Both the position numbers and the translations under genes were made by a program. Under the pieces are notes generated by a model. That model was not told the origin of the DNA and did no database searches. It was given only the letters and a program-made list of their open reading frames with translations. A stretch of 60,055 nucleotides of DNA, from NCBI GenBank assembly GCA_017615245.1, contig JAGAAL010000001.1, positions 1 through 60,055 on the forward strand, read 5' to 3'. This document shows, piece after piece, positions 25,716 to 34,626 of the stretch. This stretch comes from Bacteroidaceae bacterium. GTDB lineage: Bacteria > Bacteroidota > Bacteroidia > Bacteroidales > Bacteroidaceae. Numbering within the stretch: position 1 is the stretch's first letter; each line of letters begins with the position of its first letter.

Positions 25716-25750
25716 AGGAAAAGTGAATAGAAAAGAGTGAATAATCAAAA

Positions 25751-25782
25751 AACTCCTAACTCCTAACTCCTAACTCTTAACT
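25751..25782. repeat. Heptanucleotide tandem repeat AACTCCT
   Basis: There are three perfect AACTCCT units (25751-25771), one variant AACTCTT and a partial AACT. The array ends 6 bp before the -7 box of the CCA enzyme gene, so it occupies the place of the -33 element. Confidence 0.85.
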
Positions 25783-25788
25783 TTTTCG

Positions 25789-25796
25789 TACCTTTG
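25789..25796 (+). promoter_or_regulatory. -7 box of the CCA enzyme-symporter unit
   Basis: TACCTTTG lies 17 nt before the ATG at 25814. The -33 position is occupied by the heptad repeat and shows no TTTG. Confidence 0.6.
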
Positions 25797-25813
25797 CAGT
25801 TGCATTTTATTTT

Positions 25814-27316
25814 ATGAAACTACTGACAGACGAAGAGTTGAGGCAAGCACTCGACAAAGACATATTTCATTTGATATCTGAGACGGCTGACGAACTCGGC
25901 CTGGAATGCTATGTGATTGGGGGATATGTGCGCGACCTGTTCTTGGAACGCCCAAGCAACGATATTGATGTGGTGGTGATCAGAAAGCCCCTCTCTGACT
26001 CCCCCGAGGGGGAGAGAAGCAAGACGACGCCCATAGGATGCCTCATTGCATCAGAGGTGCAGAAGAAGTTGGGACACTTCGACATGCTCAGGTCGGGACA
26101 AAAGGCACACTTAGCGGTATTCAAGAACTTCGGGACAGCACAGCTGAAATGGAACGGGATAGAGATTGAGTTCGTGGGTGCACGGAAGGAGAGTTACAGT
26201 CACGATTCGAGAAAGCCTGTGGTGGAGGACGGCACGATAGAGGACGACCAGAACCGCAGGGACTTCACCATCAATGCGATGGCGCTGTGTCTGAACGGCG
26301 ACAGGTTTGGTGAGTTGGTTGATCCTTTCGATGGGCTGTACGACCTGGAGGACGGCATCATCGCCACACCGCTTGACCCAGACATCACTTTCAGCGACGA
26401 CCCCTTGCGCATGATGCGTTGCATCCGCTTTGCCACGCAGCTGAACTTCTACATCGAAGATGAGACGTTCGAAGCGCTGGAACGCAACAAAGAACGTATC
26501 CGCATCATCTCTGGCGAACGGATTGCAGAGGAACTGAACAAAATCATCATGTCGCCTACCCCATCGAAGGGGTTCATCGACTTGGAACGCTGCGGACTAT
26601 TGGAGATTATCTTCCCGGAGCTTTATGCATTGCAGGGAATAGAAAGCAGAAACGGACGTGCTCACAAGGACAACTTCTATCACACATTGGAGGTATTGGA
26701 TAATGTAGCGAAGCAGACAGACCCCGAGTCTTCCCTCTGGCTTCGATGGGCCGCTATATTGCACGATATCGGGAAACCGAAGAGCAAGAAGTGGGATAAT
26801 GTGCAGGGATGGACGTTCCACAACCATAACTACATAGGCGAAAAGATGGTGCCGCAGATATTCCGTAGGATGAAACTGCCGATGAACGAGAAGATGAAGT
26901 ATGTGGAAAAACTCGTGGGGCTGCACATGCGACCTATCGCTATCGCTGACGATGAAGTAACTGATTCGGCTGTACGACGTCTGCTGTTCGAAGCAGGAGA
27001 CGATATCGACGATCTGATGCTGCTCTGCAATGCGGATATCACATCAAAAAATGAGGAACGGAAACGACAGTTCCGTCAGAATTTCGCGTTGGTGAAGGAA
27101 AAGTTAGTTGCCATCGAGGAGAAGGATCGCATCCGCAACATGAAGTTCGCTGTCGACGGAGAGGAAATCATGCAGATGTTTGGCTTGCAGCCAAGCCGCG
27201 AGGTGGGTATGCTGAAGAACGCCATGAAGGAGGCGATTCTCGACGGTATCATCCCCAACGAGCATGATGCATGTGTGGAGTTTTTAAGGAAGGTGAGGAG
27301 GGAGTCTGAATGCTGA
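25814..27316 (+). CDS. CCA tRNA nucleotidyltransferase / poly(A) polymerase family with HD domain
   Basis: This is a 500-residue enzyme that adds or repairs the 3' CCA of tRNAs. The nucleotidyltransferase head has YVIGGYVRDLFLERPSNDIDVVV (GGxxRD and the DxD metal site), FVGARKESYS and RRDFTINAMA. The tRNA-binding neck follows, then an HD phosphohydrolase domain (FYHTLEVLDNVA, AAILHDIGKPKSKK). Between the DxD motif and the next conserved helix there are about 20 extra residues (RKPLSDSPEGERSKTTPIGC). They are encoded by a G/C palindrome that looks like an inserted repeat element. The stop overlaps the symporter start by 7 bp. Confidence 0.93.
   Translation: MKLLTDEELRQALDKDIFHLISETADELGLECYVIGGYVRDLFLERPSNDIDVVVIRKPLSDSPEGERSKTTPIGCLIASEVQKKLGHFDMLRSGQKAHLAVFKNFGTAQLKWNGIEIEFVGARKESYSHDSRKPVVEDGTIEDDQNRRDFTINAMALCLNGDRFGELVDPFDGLYDLEDGIIATPLDPDITFSDDPLRMMRCIRFATQLNFYIEDETFEALERNKERIRIISGERIAEELNKIIMSPTPSKGFIDLERCGLLEIIFPELYALQGIESRNGRAHKDNFYHTLEVLDNVAKQTDPESSLWLRWAAILHDIGKPKSKKWDNVQGWTFHNHNYIGEKMVPQIFRRMKLPMNEKMKYVEKLVGLHMRPIAIADDEVTDSAVRRLLFEAGDDIDDLMLLCNADITSKNEERKRQFRQNFALVKEKLVAIEEKDRIRNMKFAVDGEEIMQMFGLQPSREVGMLKNAMKEAILDGIIPNEHDACVEFLRKVRRESEC
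25989..26019. repeat. G/C palindromic repeat element inside the CCA enzyme gene
   Basis: CTCCCCC (25999-26005), GA, GGGGGAG (26008-26014) forms a perfect 7-bp stem flanked by CTCT/AGAG. Similar CCCC...GGGGAGA palindromes occur in non-coding DNA at 31298-31323 and 43224-43258. Confidence 0.7.
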
Positions 27317-28746
27317 TTGCAATCCTGATATATTTTGCAATCCTGCTGATAGTTGCCCGTCTCACAGGAAAAGGCAGCAATGATGCATTCTTCAGGGCTG
27401 GACGGAAATCTCCTTGGATGCTAGTCGCTTTCGGAATGATTGGTGCTTCCATCAGTGGGGTTACATTCATCGGCGTACCTGGGTGGGTGATGACGACGGA
27501 TATGACCTACATACAGATGTGTCTGGGATTTATCGTGGGTTATGTCATCGTAGCTTTTGTGTTGCTTCCGCTCTACTATAAGTTGGGGCTTACCTCTATC
27601 TATACTTATCTGCAACACCGATTGGGAAACACTAGCTACAAAACGGGTGCTTGGTTCTTCATCATCTCAAAACTAATGGGTGCTGCCGCAAAATTCTATG
27701 TCGTGGTGCAGATTCTGCAAGTGTGTGTAGCCGACCAATATGGCATCCCATACGCTGTGACGGCTATCATCACGTTACTGTTTATATGGATATACACAAG
27801 AAGAAGCGGTATTCGAACATTAGTATGGACAGATGTATTACAAACTTTCATCTTATTGACGGCACTCGTTATCATCCTTATCCAAGTATGCGCAAAGCTT
27901 GATTTTTCTTTCGCGGATGCCTGGACAGCTATCTGGAACAATCCACATGCCAAGATGTTCGAATTCAGCGACTGGACCTCGAAACAGCAATTCTGGAAGC
28001 AGTTTCTCAGCGGCATCTTTGTGGTGATTGTGATGACAGGACTGGATCAGGATATGATGCAGAAGAACCTGACCTGCAAGAACCTGCGAGCAGCCCAAAA
28101 AGATATGTGCAGCTACGGAGTGATGTTCGTGCCTGTCAATCTGCTGTTTCTGGCTCTCGGTATCCTGCTCCTGCTGCTTTACAGCCAAATCGGAATGGAG
28201 ATTCCAGAAAAAGGAGATGCACTCTTGGCGAATATCGTCCTATCGGGCACATTAGGTCAGACTGCAATGATTTGCTTTGGTATCGGGGTGGTTGCAAGCG
28301 CGTTCTCGAGTGCCGACTCATCGATGACAGCCCTCACCACCTCGTTCTGTATTGATATCCTGCAGAAAGAGTACGACGAGCGACTCCGTAAACGTGTCCA
28401 TCTGCTGGTGATGATTGCCTTCCTGATTTGCACGTTGGCCTTCAACGCTATAGGAAGCGGCAGCGTGATGGACTTGATTTATACGTTGGTGAGCTATACG
28501 TATGGACCGTTGCTGGGACTATTTGCGTTCAGCATATTCACAAAATGGCAGCTAAATAACAAGTGGGTACCTTTTGTAGCAATTGCATCACCTATCTTAT
28601 GCTATGTCATAGATTATGCCACCTTGCAACTGACGGGGTACAAGTTTGGCTACGAAATACTGATGTTCAATGGGTTGCTGACCTTTATTGGTCTTTGGGC
28701 AATTCGATGCGGAAAGTCGTACCCTTCCCCAACTCAGAAGATTTGA
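27310..28746 (+). CDS. Sodium:solute symporter (SSS family)
   Basis: This is a 478-residue protein with about 13 transmembrane segments. SSS family features are visible: an early GRKSPWMLVAFGMIGASISGVTFIGVPGW segment (TM2, sodium and substrate contacts), YTRRSGIRTLVWTDVLQT near residue 160, and GVVASAFSSADSSMTALTTSFCIDI (TM9 with the SSxDS sodium-site serines). The solute is unknown. It starts 7 bp before the end of the CCA enzyme gene, so translational coupling is likely. Its last 62 bp are antisense to the coding end of the histidine kinase gene. Confidence 0.92.
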   Translation: MLIAILIYFAILLIVARLTGKGSNDAFFRAGRKSPWMLVAFGMIGASISGVTFIGVPGWVMTTDMTYIQMCLGFIVGYVIVAFVLLPLYYKLGLTSIYTYLQHRLGNTSYKTGAWFFIISKLMGAAAKFYVVVQILQVCVADQYGIPYAVTAIITLLFIWIYTRRSGIRTLVWTDVLQTFILLTALVIILIQVCAKLDFSFADAWTAIWNNPHAKMFEFSDWTSKQQFWKQFLSGIFVVIVMTGLDQDMMQKNLTCKNLRAAQKDMCSYGVMFVPVNLLFLALGILLLLLYSQIGMEIPEKGDALLANIVLSGTLGQTAMICFGIGVVASAFSSADSSMTALTTSFCIDILQKEYDERLRKRVHLLVMIAFLICTLAFNAIGSGSVMDLIYTLVSYTYGPLLGLFAFSIFTKWQLNNKWVPFVAIASPILCYVIDYATLQLTGYKFGYEILMFNGLLTFIGLWAIRCGKSYPSPTQKI

Positions 28747-29848
28747 CGAATATCTTGCCCTTGTGATATTCCTCTACAATACGTTTTGCTAACGAGAGCC
28801 CAAGGCCCCAACCGCGAGCCTTCGTGGTGAAACCTGGCTTGAAGACAGACTTGAAATGGCTCTTCGGCATACCCTTACCTGTGTCCGTCACTTCGAGTAC
28901 GACGCTATCGCCCCAGTCTTGCAGATACAGATCGATGCGTCCTGTTCCGTTCATCGCATCTACCGCATTCTTACACAGATTCTCGACCACCCACTCAAAG
29001 AGCGAAGCCACCATTTTAACCTCGATACGATGATCGGGGAAATGGGTCGTAATGATGACCTTGCTCGATGTACGACGCTCCATATATTCTACCACTCGGC
29101 TGAGTACCTCCTTGATGTCCACCTCTTTTGGTTCAGGTATCGAACCAATCTTCGAGAAACGTTCGGCAATACGCTCAAGACGTTTCACATCTTTCTCCAT
29201 CTCAGGCAGCATCTCATCGTCAGGATATGTATCTCGGAGCACCTCTGTCCAAGCCGTCAATGAAGAGATAGGTGTACCCAACTGATGAGCCGTTTCTTTC
29301 GAAAGTCCTACCCACACCTTATTCTGCTCGGCTTTCATCGAAGAGAACAAGGCGAAAAGTGCAATCAGTACAAAGATGATAACGACACCTAATTGTATAT
29401 AGGGATAGACCGCCAGACGCTTCAACATCAGCGATTCGTCGTAACATATCTCGATGTAGTCGTCTGCGTCATCCAAGTTGATCCGGATGGTTTGATTAGC
29501 TTGCTTCATGGCTTGAGCCATCGATTTGATTTCGGGCAAAGAGTCTTCTTCGGCTTTGAACACCTTTCCCAGGTTTCGAGAAGTCTGCACATCGCCATCA
29601 CGATCTAGCACTACCACAGGGATCGTGTTGTTGCCGTTCAGGACCTTCAACACCAGGTTGATGTCGGTATTCTCATCGGCCTGATTGAGCGAACGCATCG
29701 CTTCTGCCCACACCTCCATCTTATTGAGTTCCTCTTTCTTGAGGTCGTCAATCAAGTATTTCGATGTCAACAACGAAGCGATGGCAATAATGATTGCCAC
29801 AATAATCAGTAACAGCTTCACATTTTTGATACGTTCAAACCACTTCAT
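28685..29848 (-). CDS. Orphan membrane sensor histidine kinase
   Basis: This is a 387-residue protein. TM1 is at about 10-29, a periplasmic sensor of about 120 residues follows (30-150), and TM2 is at about 152-172. The H-box is KETAHQLGTPISSLTAW near residue 187. The ATPase domain has ENLCKNAVDAM (N-box), VTDTGKGMPKSHF (G1) and GWGLGLSLAKRIVEEY (G2). No HAMP or receiver domain is evident, and no response regulator gene lies in the window, so the partner must be encoded elsewhere. The ETAHQLGTP H-box form is known from a Bacteroidetes kinase group. The 3' end overlaps the symporter gene by 62 bp. Confidence 0.92.
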   Translation of the reverse strand: MKWFERIKNVKLLLIIVAIIIAIASLLTSKYLIDDLKKEELNKMEVWAEAMRSLNQADENTDINLVLKVLNGNNTIPVVVLDRDGDVQTSRNLGKVFKAEEDSLPEIKSMAQAMKQANQTIRINLDDADDYIEICYDESLMLKRLAVYPYIQLGVVIIFVLIALFALFSSMKAEQNKVWVGLSKETAHQLGTPISSLTAWTEVLRDTYPDDEMLPEMEKDVKRLERIAERFSKIGSIPEPKEVDIKEVLSRVVEYMERRTSSKVIITTHFPDHRIEVKMVASLFEWVVENLCKNAVDAMNGTGRIDLYLQDWGDSVVLEVTDTGKGMPKSHFKSVFKPGFTTKARGWGLGLSLAKRIVEEYHKGKIFVKSSELGKGTTFRIELPKDQ

Positions 29849-29935
29849 GTTAATAAAAACGTAAAATAGTCTGTTTTATTGCGCATATTTTTCACTTTTT
29901 TTAAGTAAACCGGGATGGGATCCAGAAAAAAGTCG

Positions 29936-29943
29936 TACCTTTG
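29936..29943 (+). promoter_or_regulatory. -7 box of the barrel-like protein gene
   Basis: TACCTTTG is followed by a leader of about 60 nt that is nearly all A and T (AATTAAAAAAAATAAAAATT). Such A-rich leaders support initiation without a Shine-Dalgarno sequence in Bacteroidetes. No clear -33 element is seen. Confidence 0.6.
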
Positions 29944-30007
29944 CACCATCATTTTTTAGGGAAATGTAAAAATTAAAAAAAATAAAAATTATAAGGACGT
30001 TAGGGAA

Positions 30008-30733
30008 ATGAAAAAAGTATTAGCATCTATCGTATTGGCACTTATCTTTGCTGCCAATGTATCGGCCCAAAGCGAATGGACATTCAACACACGTGCTTGG
30101 TCGACCAACTATTTTACAACACTCATCTTTGATGCTGTGACAGTTACAACAAAGGAAGTCATATTAGACGGAGAAGATTCGGATTTAGCCGACCGAATCA
30201 TTCCTACCGCAGATCTCGTTTTCCCATTTGGAGTTAAGAAAGAGGGATTCGGAGGTATGACAGAAATTTATTGCCCATATCATCGTGCCTTCGGCAACCC
30301 ATTCAAGAACCCAGGAGACTATGGAATAGGTATCGATGCATCGTGGAAACCATCTTTTATCGGAGTCTATGCAGGCGCTTTCTATAAGAGCCAGGAAGTC
30401 GTATTCAAGCAGTTCAACAGCATTCGTGGTTACTATTTCCAACCACGCTTGGGTCTGATTGCAGGCAAGGGCGATGAACACGCCGTTGAATTGGGTGCTT
30501 TCTATGACGTCCTTACCGGTTGTGGAGGTAGGATGGCAGGTGCTAACAAGGATATGCTACGTGGCGGTTTTGGTTTTGACGTTGCTTATTCATTCTCACC
30601 CGATGATAATAGGCAGTTTCTGTTACAAATCTCGACTCCATTACACAACTTCTTCTCTAAAGATTATGAGAAAGCAACTGGATTCGATCGTCGCGTGGGC
30701 TATATCATGCTCACCAGCAGAATCAAGTTGTAA
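30008..30733 (+). CDS. Secreted outer-membrane barrel-like protein, unknown function
   Basis: This is a 241-residue protein with signal peptide MKKVLASIVLALIFAANVSAQ. The mature chain has alternating strands with aromatic ends (YFQPRLGLIAGKGDEHAVELGAFYDVL, QFLLQISTPLHNFF) and a terminal strand ending VGYIMLTSRIKL, which suggests an outer-membrane barrel. No family name can be given. It is monocistronic, between its own promoter and a strong terminator. Confidence 0.75.
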   Translation: MKKVLASIVLALIFAANVSAQSEWTFNTRAWSTNYFTTLIFDAVTVTTKEVILDGEDSDLADRIIPTADLVFPFGVKKEGFGGMTEIYCPYHRAFGNPFKNPGDYGIGIDASWKPSFIGVYAGAFYKSQEVVFKQFNSIRGYYFQPRLGLIAGKGDEHAVELGAFYDVLTGCGGRMAGANKDMLRGGFGFDVAYSFSPDDNRQFLLQISTPLHNFFSKDYEKATGFDRRVGYIMLTSRIKL

Positions 30734-30767
30734 TGAAGTAAATAGCACAGATATAATGAACAAACCA

Positions 30768-30803
30768 ACAGGGGACTTATGACTAAGTTCCCTGTCTTTT
30801 TTT
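30768..30803 (+). terminator. Rho-independent terminator
   Basis: ACAGGGGACTTA (30768-30779) pairs with TAAGTTCCCTGT (30784-30795) with one G-T wobble and a 4-nt loop. A C and seven T residues follow. This is the clearest intrinsic terminator in the window. Confidence 0.9.
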
Positions 30804-30887
30804 GCTATCTTTGACTGCATTGAAGATAAAATACGCCTCGGATTTTTTTAAATCGACGGAGTCAAATGAAAATAAATATAAATTTAT

Positions 30888-30918
30888 TTTGCAATTCAAC
30901 CGATTTTTACTATCTTTG
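30888..30918 (+). promoter_or_regulatory. Promoter of rsfS-ftsH-cdsA run
   Basis: TTTG (30888-30891) and TATCTTTG (30911-30918) are 19 bp apart. The rsfS ATG follows 17 nt later. Confidence 0.75.
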
Positions 30919-30935
30919 TCGCAAAATTAGAAAGA

Positions 30936-31295
30936 ATGAAGAGATTGAACAAGTTTGTCAAGACCGTCGTCGACGGTATTCAAGAAAAGAAGGGAAAGAA
31001 TATTCGTGTGGTCGACCTATCGAAAATTGACGACACGATATGCAATTATCTGGTAATTTGCGAAGGAAACACACCTACTCAAGTACATGCTATCGCGGAA
31101 TCCGTAGGCGATATGATGCGCGAGAAGCGTGACGCACGTCCACTTACTGTAGACGGGCAGCGCAACAACCTTTGGATTGCAATGGATTATGCTGATATCG
31201 TGGTACATGTGTTTGTGCCTGAATGTCGGCAATTCTATGATATCGACAACCTGTGGGAAGATGCAGACCTGACAGACATCCCAAATCTTGATTAA
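30936..31295 (+). CDS. rsfS: Ribosome silencing factor RsfS
   Basis: This is a 119-residue member of the DUF143/RsfS family, which binds L14 and blocks subunit joining when nutrients are short. The conserved body is seen: IRVVDLSKIDDTICNYLVICEGN, then RPLTVDGQRNNLWIAMDYADIVVHVF. The length is normal. It is the first gene upstream of ftsH and cdsA, an order found in other Bacteroidales. Confidence 0.95.
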   Translation: MKRLNKFVKTVVDGIQEKKGKNIRVVDLSKIDDTICNYLVICEGNTPTQVHAIAESVGDMMREKRDARPLTVDGQRNNLWIAMDYADIVVHVFVPECRQFYDIDNLWEDADLTDIPNLD

Positions 31296-31297
31296 GA

Positions 31298-31323
31298 CCC
31301 CTCAGCCCCCTTTAGGGGGAGAT
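31298..31323. repeat. G/C palindromic repeat element in rsfS-ftsH spacer
   Basis: CCCCCT (31306-31311), TT, AGGGGG (31314-31319) is followed by AGA. It resembles the elements at 25989-26019 and 43224-43258. It lies just after the rsfS stop and could form a hairpin in the message. No T-run follows, so it is probably not a terminator. Confidence 0.65.
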
Positions 31324-31347
31324 AAAAGTTGAAAATTAAAAGTTGAA

Positions 31348-33690
31348 ATGGCAAAAGAAACAAACAATAATAATGCATCGAACAAGATGCGTAAACCCAA
31401 ATTTAATCTAAGCTGGTTGTACTTATTCTTATTAGCGGGAGTTGCTTATGTTTTCCTGACGAAATCAAACAATCCCCCATCAAAACAACTGGCTTATACC
31501 GACTTTCAGGCATGTCTGGATAGTGGATACGTGAAGGAGATTCTTGTCAACAAGGACTATCTGACGCTGAAATTCAGCGTAGATGCCAAGGGAGAGAAAT
31601 ATATCTATGGAGATGTAAGCAAACAACAAAACCTTCGTGTTCCACAAGTGGAATTCGGCTCAGTCAGCAGTCTTGAGAACAAGATTGACTCAGCACGCGT
31701 ACATGGTAAGTTCGACGGAAAAGTAAGTTATGAACGCGACGACAATACGTTGTGGAATATTCTGATTCAGATAGGTCCCCTCATCCTGTTGGTGGTATTT
31801 TGGTTCTTTATCATGAGCCGCATGGGAGGTGGAGGTCTCGGAGGCGGCATCTTCAACTTTGGCAAGTCGAAAGCGAAATTGTTCGACCAGAATGGTACCA
31901 CTACCAAGATTACCTTCAAGGACGTGGCCGGACAGACAGAAGCCAAACGCGAAGTACATGAGATAGTAGACTTCCTGAAGAATCCGAAGAAATACACCGA
32001 ATTGGGGGGTAAGATTCCAAAGGGAGCTTTGCTGGTAGGTCCTCCAGGAACAGGTAAGACTCTGCTTGCAAAAGCAGTTGCTGGCGAAGCTGATGTTCCG
32101 TTCTTCTCAATGTCAGGTTCAGACTTCGTAGAAATGTTCGTAGGTGTAGGTGCCAGCCGTGTGAGAGACCTGTTCCAACAAGCAAAGGAAAAGTCACCAT
32201 GTATCATCTTCATCGATGAGATTGATGCTATAGGACGTGCCAGAGGCAACAAAGCAAGCATAGGAGGTAACGACGAACGTGAAAATACGCTGAACCAGTT
32301 ACTCACGGAGATGGACGGATTCGGCACGAATAGCGGTATCATTATCCTCGCAGCCACGAACCGTGCTGACGTGCTCGATAAGGCATTACTGCGTGCAGGT
32401 CGTTTTGATAGACAGATACACGTAGACCTACCTGATCTCAATGAGCGAAAAGCCATCTTCAACGTACACTTGCGTCCTATTAAGATTGACGAAACGGTCG
32501 ATGTAGACATGTTGGCTCGTCAAACCCCAGGATTCTCCGGTGCGGATATTGCAAATGTCTGCAATGAAGCCGCATTGATTGCTGCCCGGAATAACAGCAC
32601 ATGGGTCAACAAACAATGTTTCTTGGATGCTGTAGACCGTATTATTGGTGGTTTGGAGAAAAAGACCAAGGTGATGACAGCAGAAGAGAAGCGTGCTATT
32701 GCCCTCCATGAAGCAGGACATGCAACTATCAGTTGGTTCTGTCAGTATGCCAATCCTTTGGTTAAAGTGACCATCGTTCCAAGAGGACAGGCACTTGGTG
32801 CAGCATGGTATATGCCTGAGGAGCGACAGATCACCACGAAGGAAGAGATGTTGGACGACATCTGTGCCACCCTCGGAGGTCGTGCCGCAGAAGACCTGTG
32901 TATCGGCAGAATATCAACTGGTGCGATGAACGATTTAGAGAAAGTCACAAAGCGTTCGTATGGCATGATTGCCTATGCCGGCATGAGCGACTCGCTGCCA
33001 AACCTTTGCTACTACAACAACGATGAGTATTCATTCACCAAACCATATAGCGACCATACTGCTCAGTTGATTGACGAAGAAGTGAAGAAACTGATTGCTG
33101 AGCAGTACGAACGTGCAAAGCAAATTCTGCGCGAGCATAAAGAAGGACACGAAGCATTAGCACAACTGCTGATTGACAGAGAAGTGATCTATGCAGAAGA
33201 CGTAGAACGCATCTTCGGCAAACGTCCTTGGGTATCGCGAACAGAAGAAATCCTTGCTGCCAACGCAAACCAACAACCGCTCGATAACACTTACGGTACT
33301 GACCATAGTGCAGAAAACGAAGAATTTATCCGCAAGAAAGTGGTTGAAGCTGTCGTGGAAAAAGCAAAGAACGGCGAACTGACGGAAGACAAGAATGCAG
33401 GAGGAGCTAAGGAATCGGAAGGAAAGCCCAAAGAGGAGAAACATGAGCCAAAACCCTTTCACGAGTTGAAAGTCACCACTTATGAGACTCCCTCTGCAGA
33501 AGATGTAGTGTATGACGAAACAGACACGATGGAGCCTTTCGAGCTGATTGACCCCATAGAACCCACATCCCAACCTGAACCAGCAACAGCGCCAGCTGAC
33601 AACACACAAGATGCTGAGCCTCAACAGCAGGCAAGTGAGGGAGATAAAACCGCCACAAACCCACAAGAGCAAACGTTGTTTGGGTGGTAA
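31348..33690 (+). CDS. ftsH: ATP-dependent zinc metalloprotease FtsH
   Basis: This is a 780-residue membrane AAA+ protease for quality control of membrane and regulatory proteins. TM1 is at about 22-40, a periplasmic FtsH-extracellular domain spans about 41-135 and TM2 is at about 136-157. The AAA domain has VGPPGTGKT (Walker A), FIDEIDAIG (Walker B) and the SRH segment [21 protein letters not shown]. The protease motif is HEAGH near residue 455. After about residue 665 a charged low-complexity tail of over 100 residues follows ([18 protein letters not shown]), longer than in E. coli FtsH. Confidence 0.97.
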   Translation: MAKETNNNNASNKMRKPKFNLSWLYLFLLAGVAYVFLTKSNNPPSKQLAYTDFQACLDSGYVKEILVNKDYLTLKFSVDAKGEKYIYGDVSKQQNLRVPQVEFGSVSSLENKIDSARVHGKFDGKVSYERDDNTLWNILIQIGPLILLVVFWFFIMSRMGGGGLGGGIFNFGKSKAKLFDQNGTTTKITFKDVAGQTEAKREVHEIVDFLKNPKKYTELGGKIPKGALLVGPPGTGKTLLAKAVAGEADVPFFSMSGSDFVEMFVGVGASRVRDLFQQAKEKSPCIIFIDEIDAIGRARGNKASIGGNDERENTLNQLLTEMDGFGTNSGIIILAATNRADVLDKALLRAGRFDRQIHVDLPDLNERKAIFNVHLRPIKIDETVDVDMLARQTPGFSGADIANVCNEAALIAARNNSTWVNKQCFLDAVDRIIGGLEKKTKVMTAEEKRAIALHEAGHATISWFCQYANPLVKVTIVPRGQALGAAWYMPEERQITTKEEMLDDICATLGGRAAEDLCIGRISTGAMNDLEKVTKRSYGMIAYAGMSDSLPNLCYYNNDEYSFTKPYSDHTAQLIDEEVKKLIAEQYERAKQILREHKEGHEALAQLLIDREVIYAEDVERIFGKRPWVSRTEEILAANANQQPLDNTYGTDHSAENEEFIRKKVVEAVVEKAKNGELTEDKNAGGAKESEGKPKEEKHEPKPFHELKVTTYETPSAEDVVYDETDTMEPFELIDPIEPTSQPEPATAPADNTQDAEPQQQASEGDKTATNPQEQTLFGW

Positions 33691-33739
33691 GAGAGAAAGT
33701 GAAGAATGAAGAGCAAATAGAGAAAAGTAAATAGTGAAC

Positions 33740-34597
33740 ATGAATAGTACTTTTATCATACGCACCATTACAGGACTGACATTCGTAGCAGTTGTCGTAG
33801 GATGCATTCTTTGGCATCCTATCAGTTATGGTATTCTGTTTGCCCTCTTTTCAGGAGCGACAACATGGGAGTTCTGCTCACTTATGAACAAGTACCAAGG
33901 CTGCCAAGTCAATCGTCTGATAACGACCGTAGCGTCTGTGTATCTGTTTGGTGCAATCATGGCATTCAACGCCAATATTACAGGTGCGGAGATATTTATT
34001 CCGTACTTGATTACGCTGGTGTATCTGTTGATTGTGGAACTCTATTTCCCTAAAAACAATGTGCTGATGAACTGGGCTTTCACCATGATGTCACAACTAT
34101 ACATCGCTCTACCATTTGCATTACTCAACACCCTGTCGTTTATCTCAGTAAAATATGGTGTGGTTTACAACCCCGTATTCGTACTGTCGGTGTTTATCTT
34201 CATCTGGTTTGGCGACTCAGCTGCCTATGGATTTGGCACTTGGTTGGGACGTCATAGATTGTTCCCCCGCATTTCACCCAAGAAATCGTGGGAAGGATGT
34301 ATCGCAGCCTTTGTGATTGCTATCGGAGCATCACAAGTAATTGCTACGTTCAATCAGAGTTTTGCTGTAGAGGAGTTACCCAATCGGCTTGCGTGGGCAG
34401 GTCTATCCATTGTTGTCATAGGATTTGGCACTTGGGGAGACTTGGTAGAATCGCTGATAAAACGAAAGTTAGGCATCAAAGATTCAGGTAAGATTCTGCC
34501 TGGGCATGGAGGAATGCTCGACCGGTTTGACAGTTCACTTCTTGCCATTCCAATGGCGGTTGTATATATCTACACCATGAACGAATTATTAGGATAA
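33740..34597 (+). CDS. cdsA: Phosphatidate cytidylyltransferase
   Basis: The enzyme has about 285 residues and makes CDP-diacylglycerol from phosphatidate and CTP. It has about eight transmembrane segments and the C-terminal CDS signature, here SLIKRKLGIKDSGKILPGHG followed by GMLDRFDS. The start is the ATG at 33740; a GTG two codons upstream (33734) is in frame. It is 49 bp downstream of ftsH, as in related genomes, and feeds phosphatidylethanolamine synthesis. Confidence 0.95.
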   Translation: MNSTFIIRTITGLTFVAVVVGCILWHPISYGILFALFSGATTWEFCSLMNKYQGCQVNRLITTVASVYLFGAIMAFNANITGAEIFIPYLITLVYLLIVELYFPKNNVLMNWAFTMMSQLYIALPFALLNTLSFISVKYGVVYNPVFVLSVFIFIWFGDSAAYGFGTWLGRHRLFPRISPKKSWEGCIAAFVIAIGASQVIATFNQSFAVEELPNRLAWAGLSIVVIGFGTWGDLVESLIKRKLGIKDSGKILPGHGGMLDRFDSSLLAIPMAVVYIYTMNELLG

Positions 34598-34626
34598 TGA
34601 AAAATAATAACTAAAAATAATACAAA

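Noticed and set aside
30806-30813. TATCTTTG just after the terminator at 30768
   Set aside because: No -33 partner; the promoter at 30888-30918 is complete and close to rsfS.
31767-32510. 247-codon minus-strand frame
   Set aside because: It is antisense to the AAA domain of ftsH and composed of Ser, Pro and Arg runs typical of a shadow frame.
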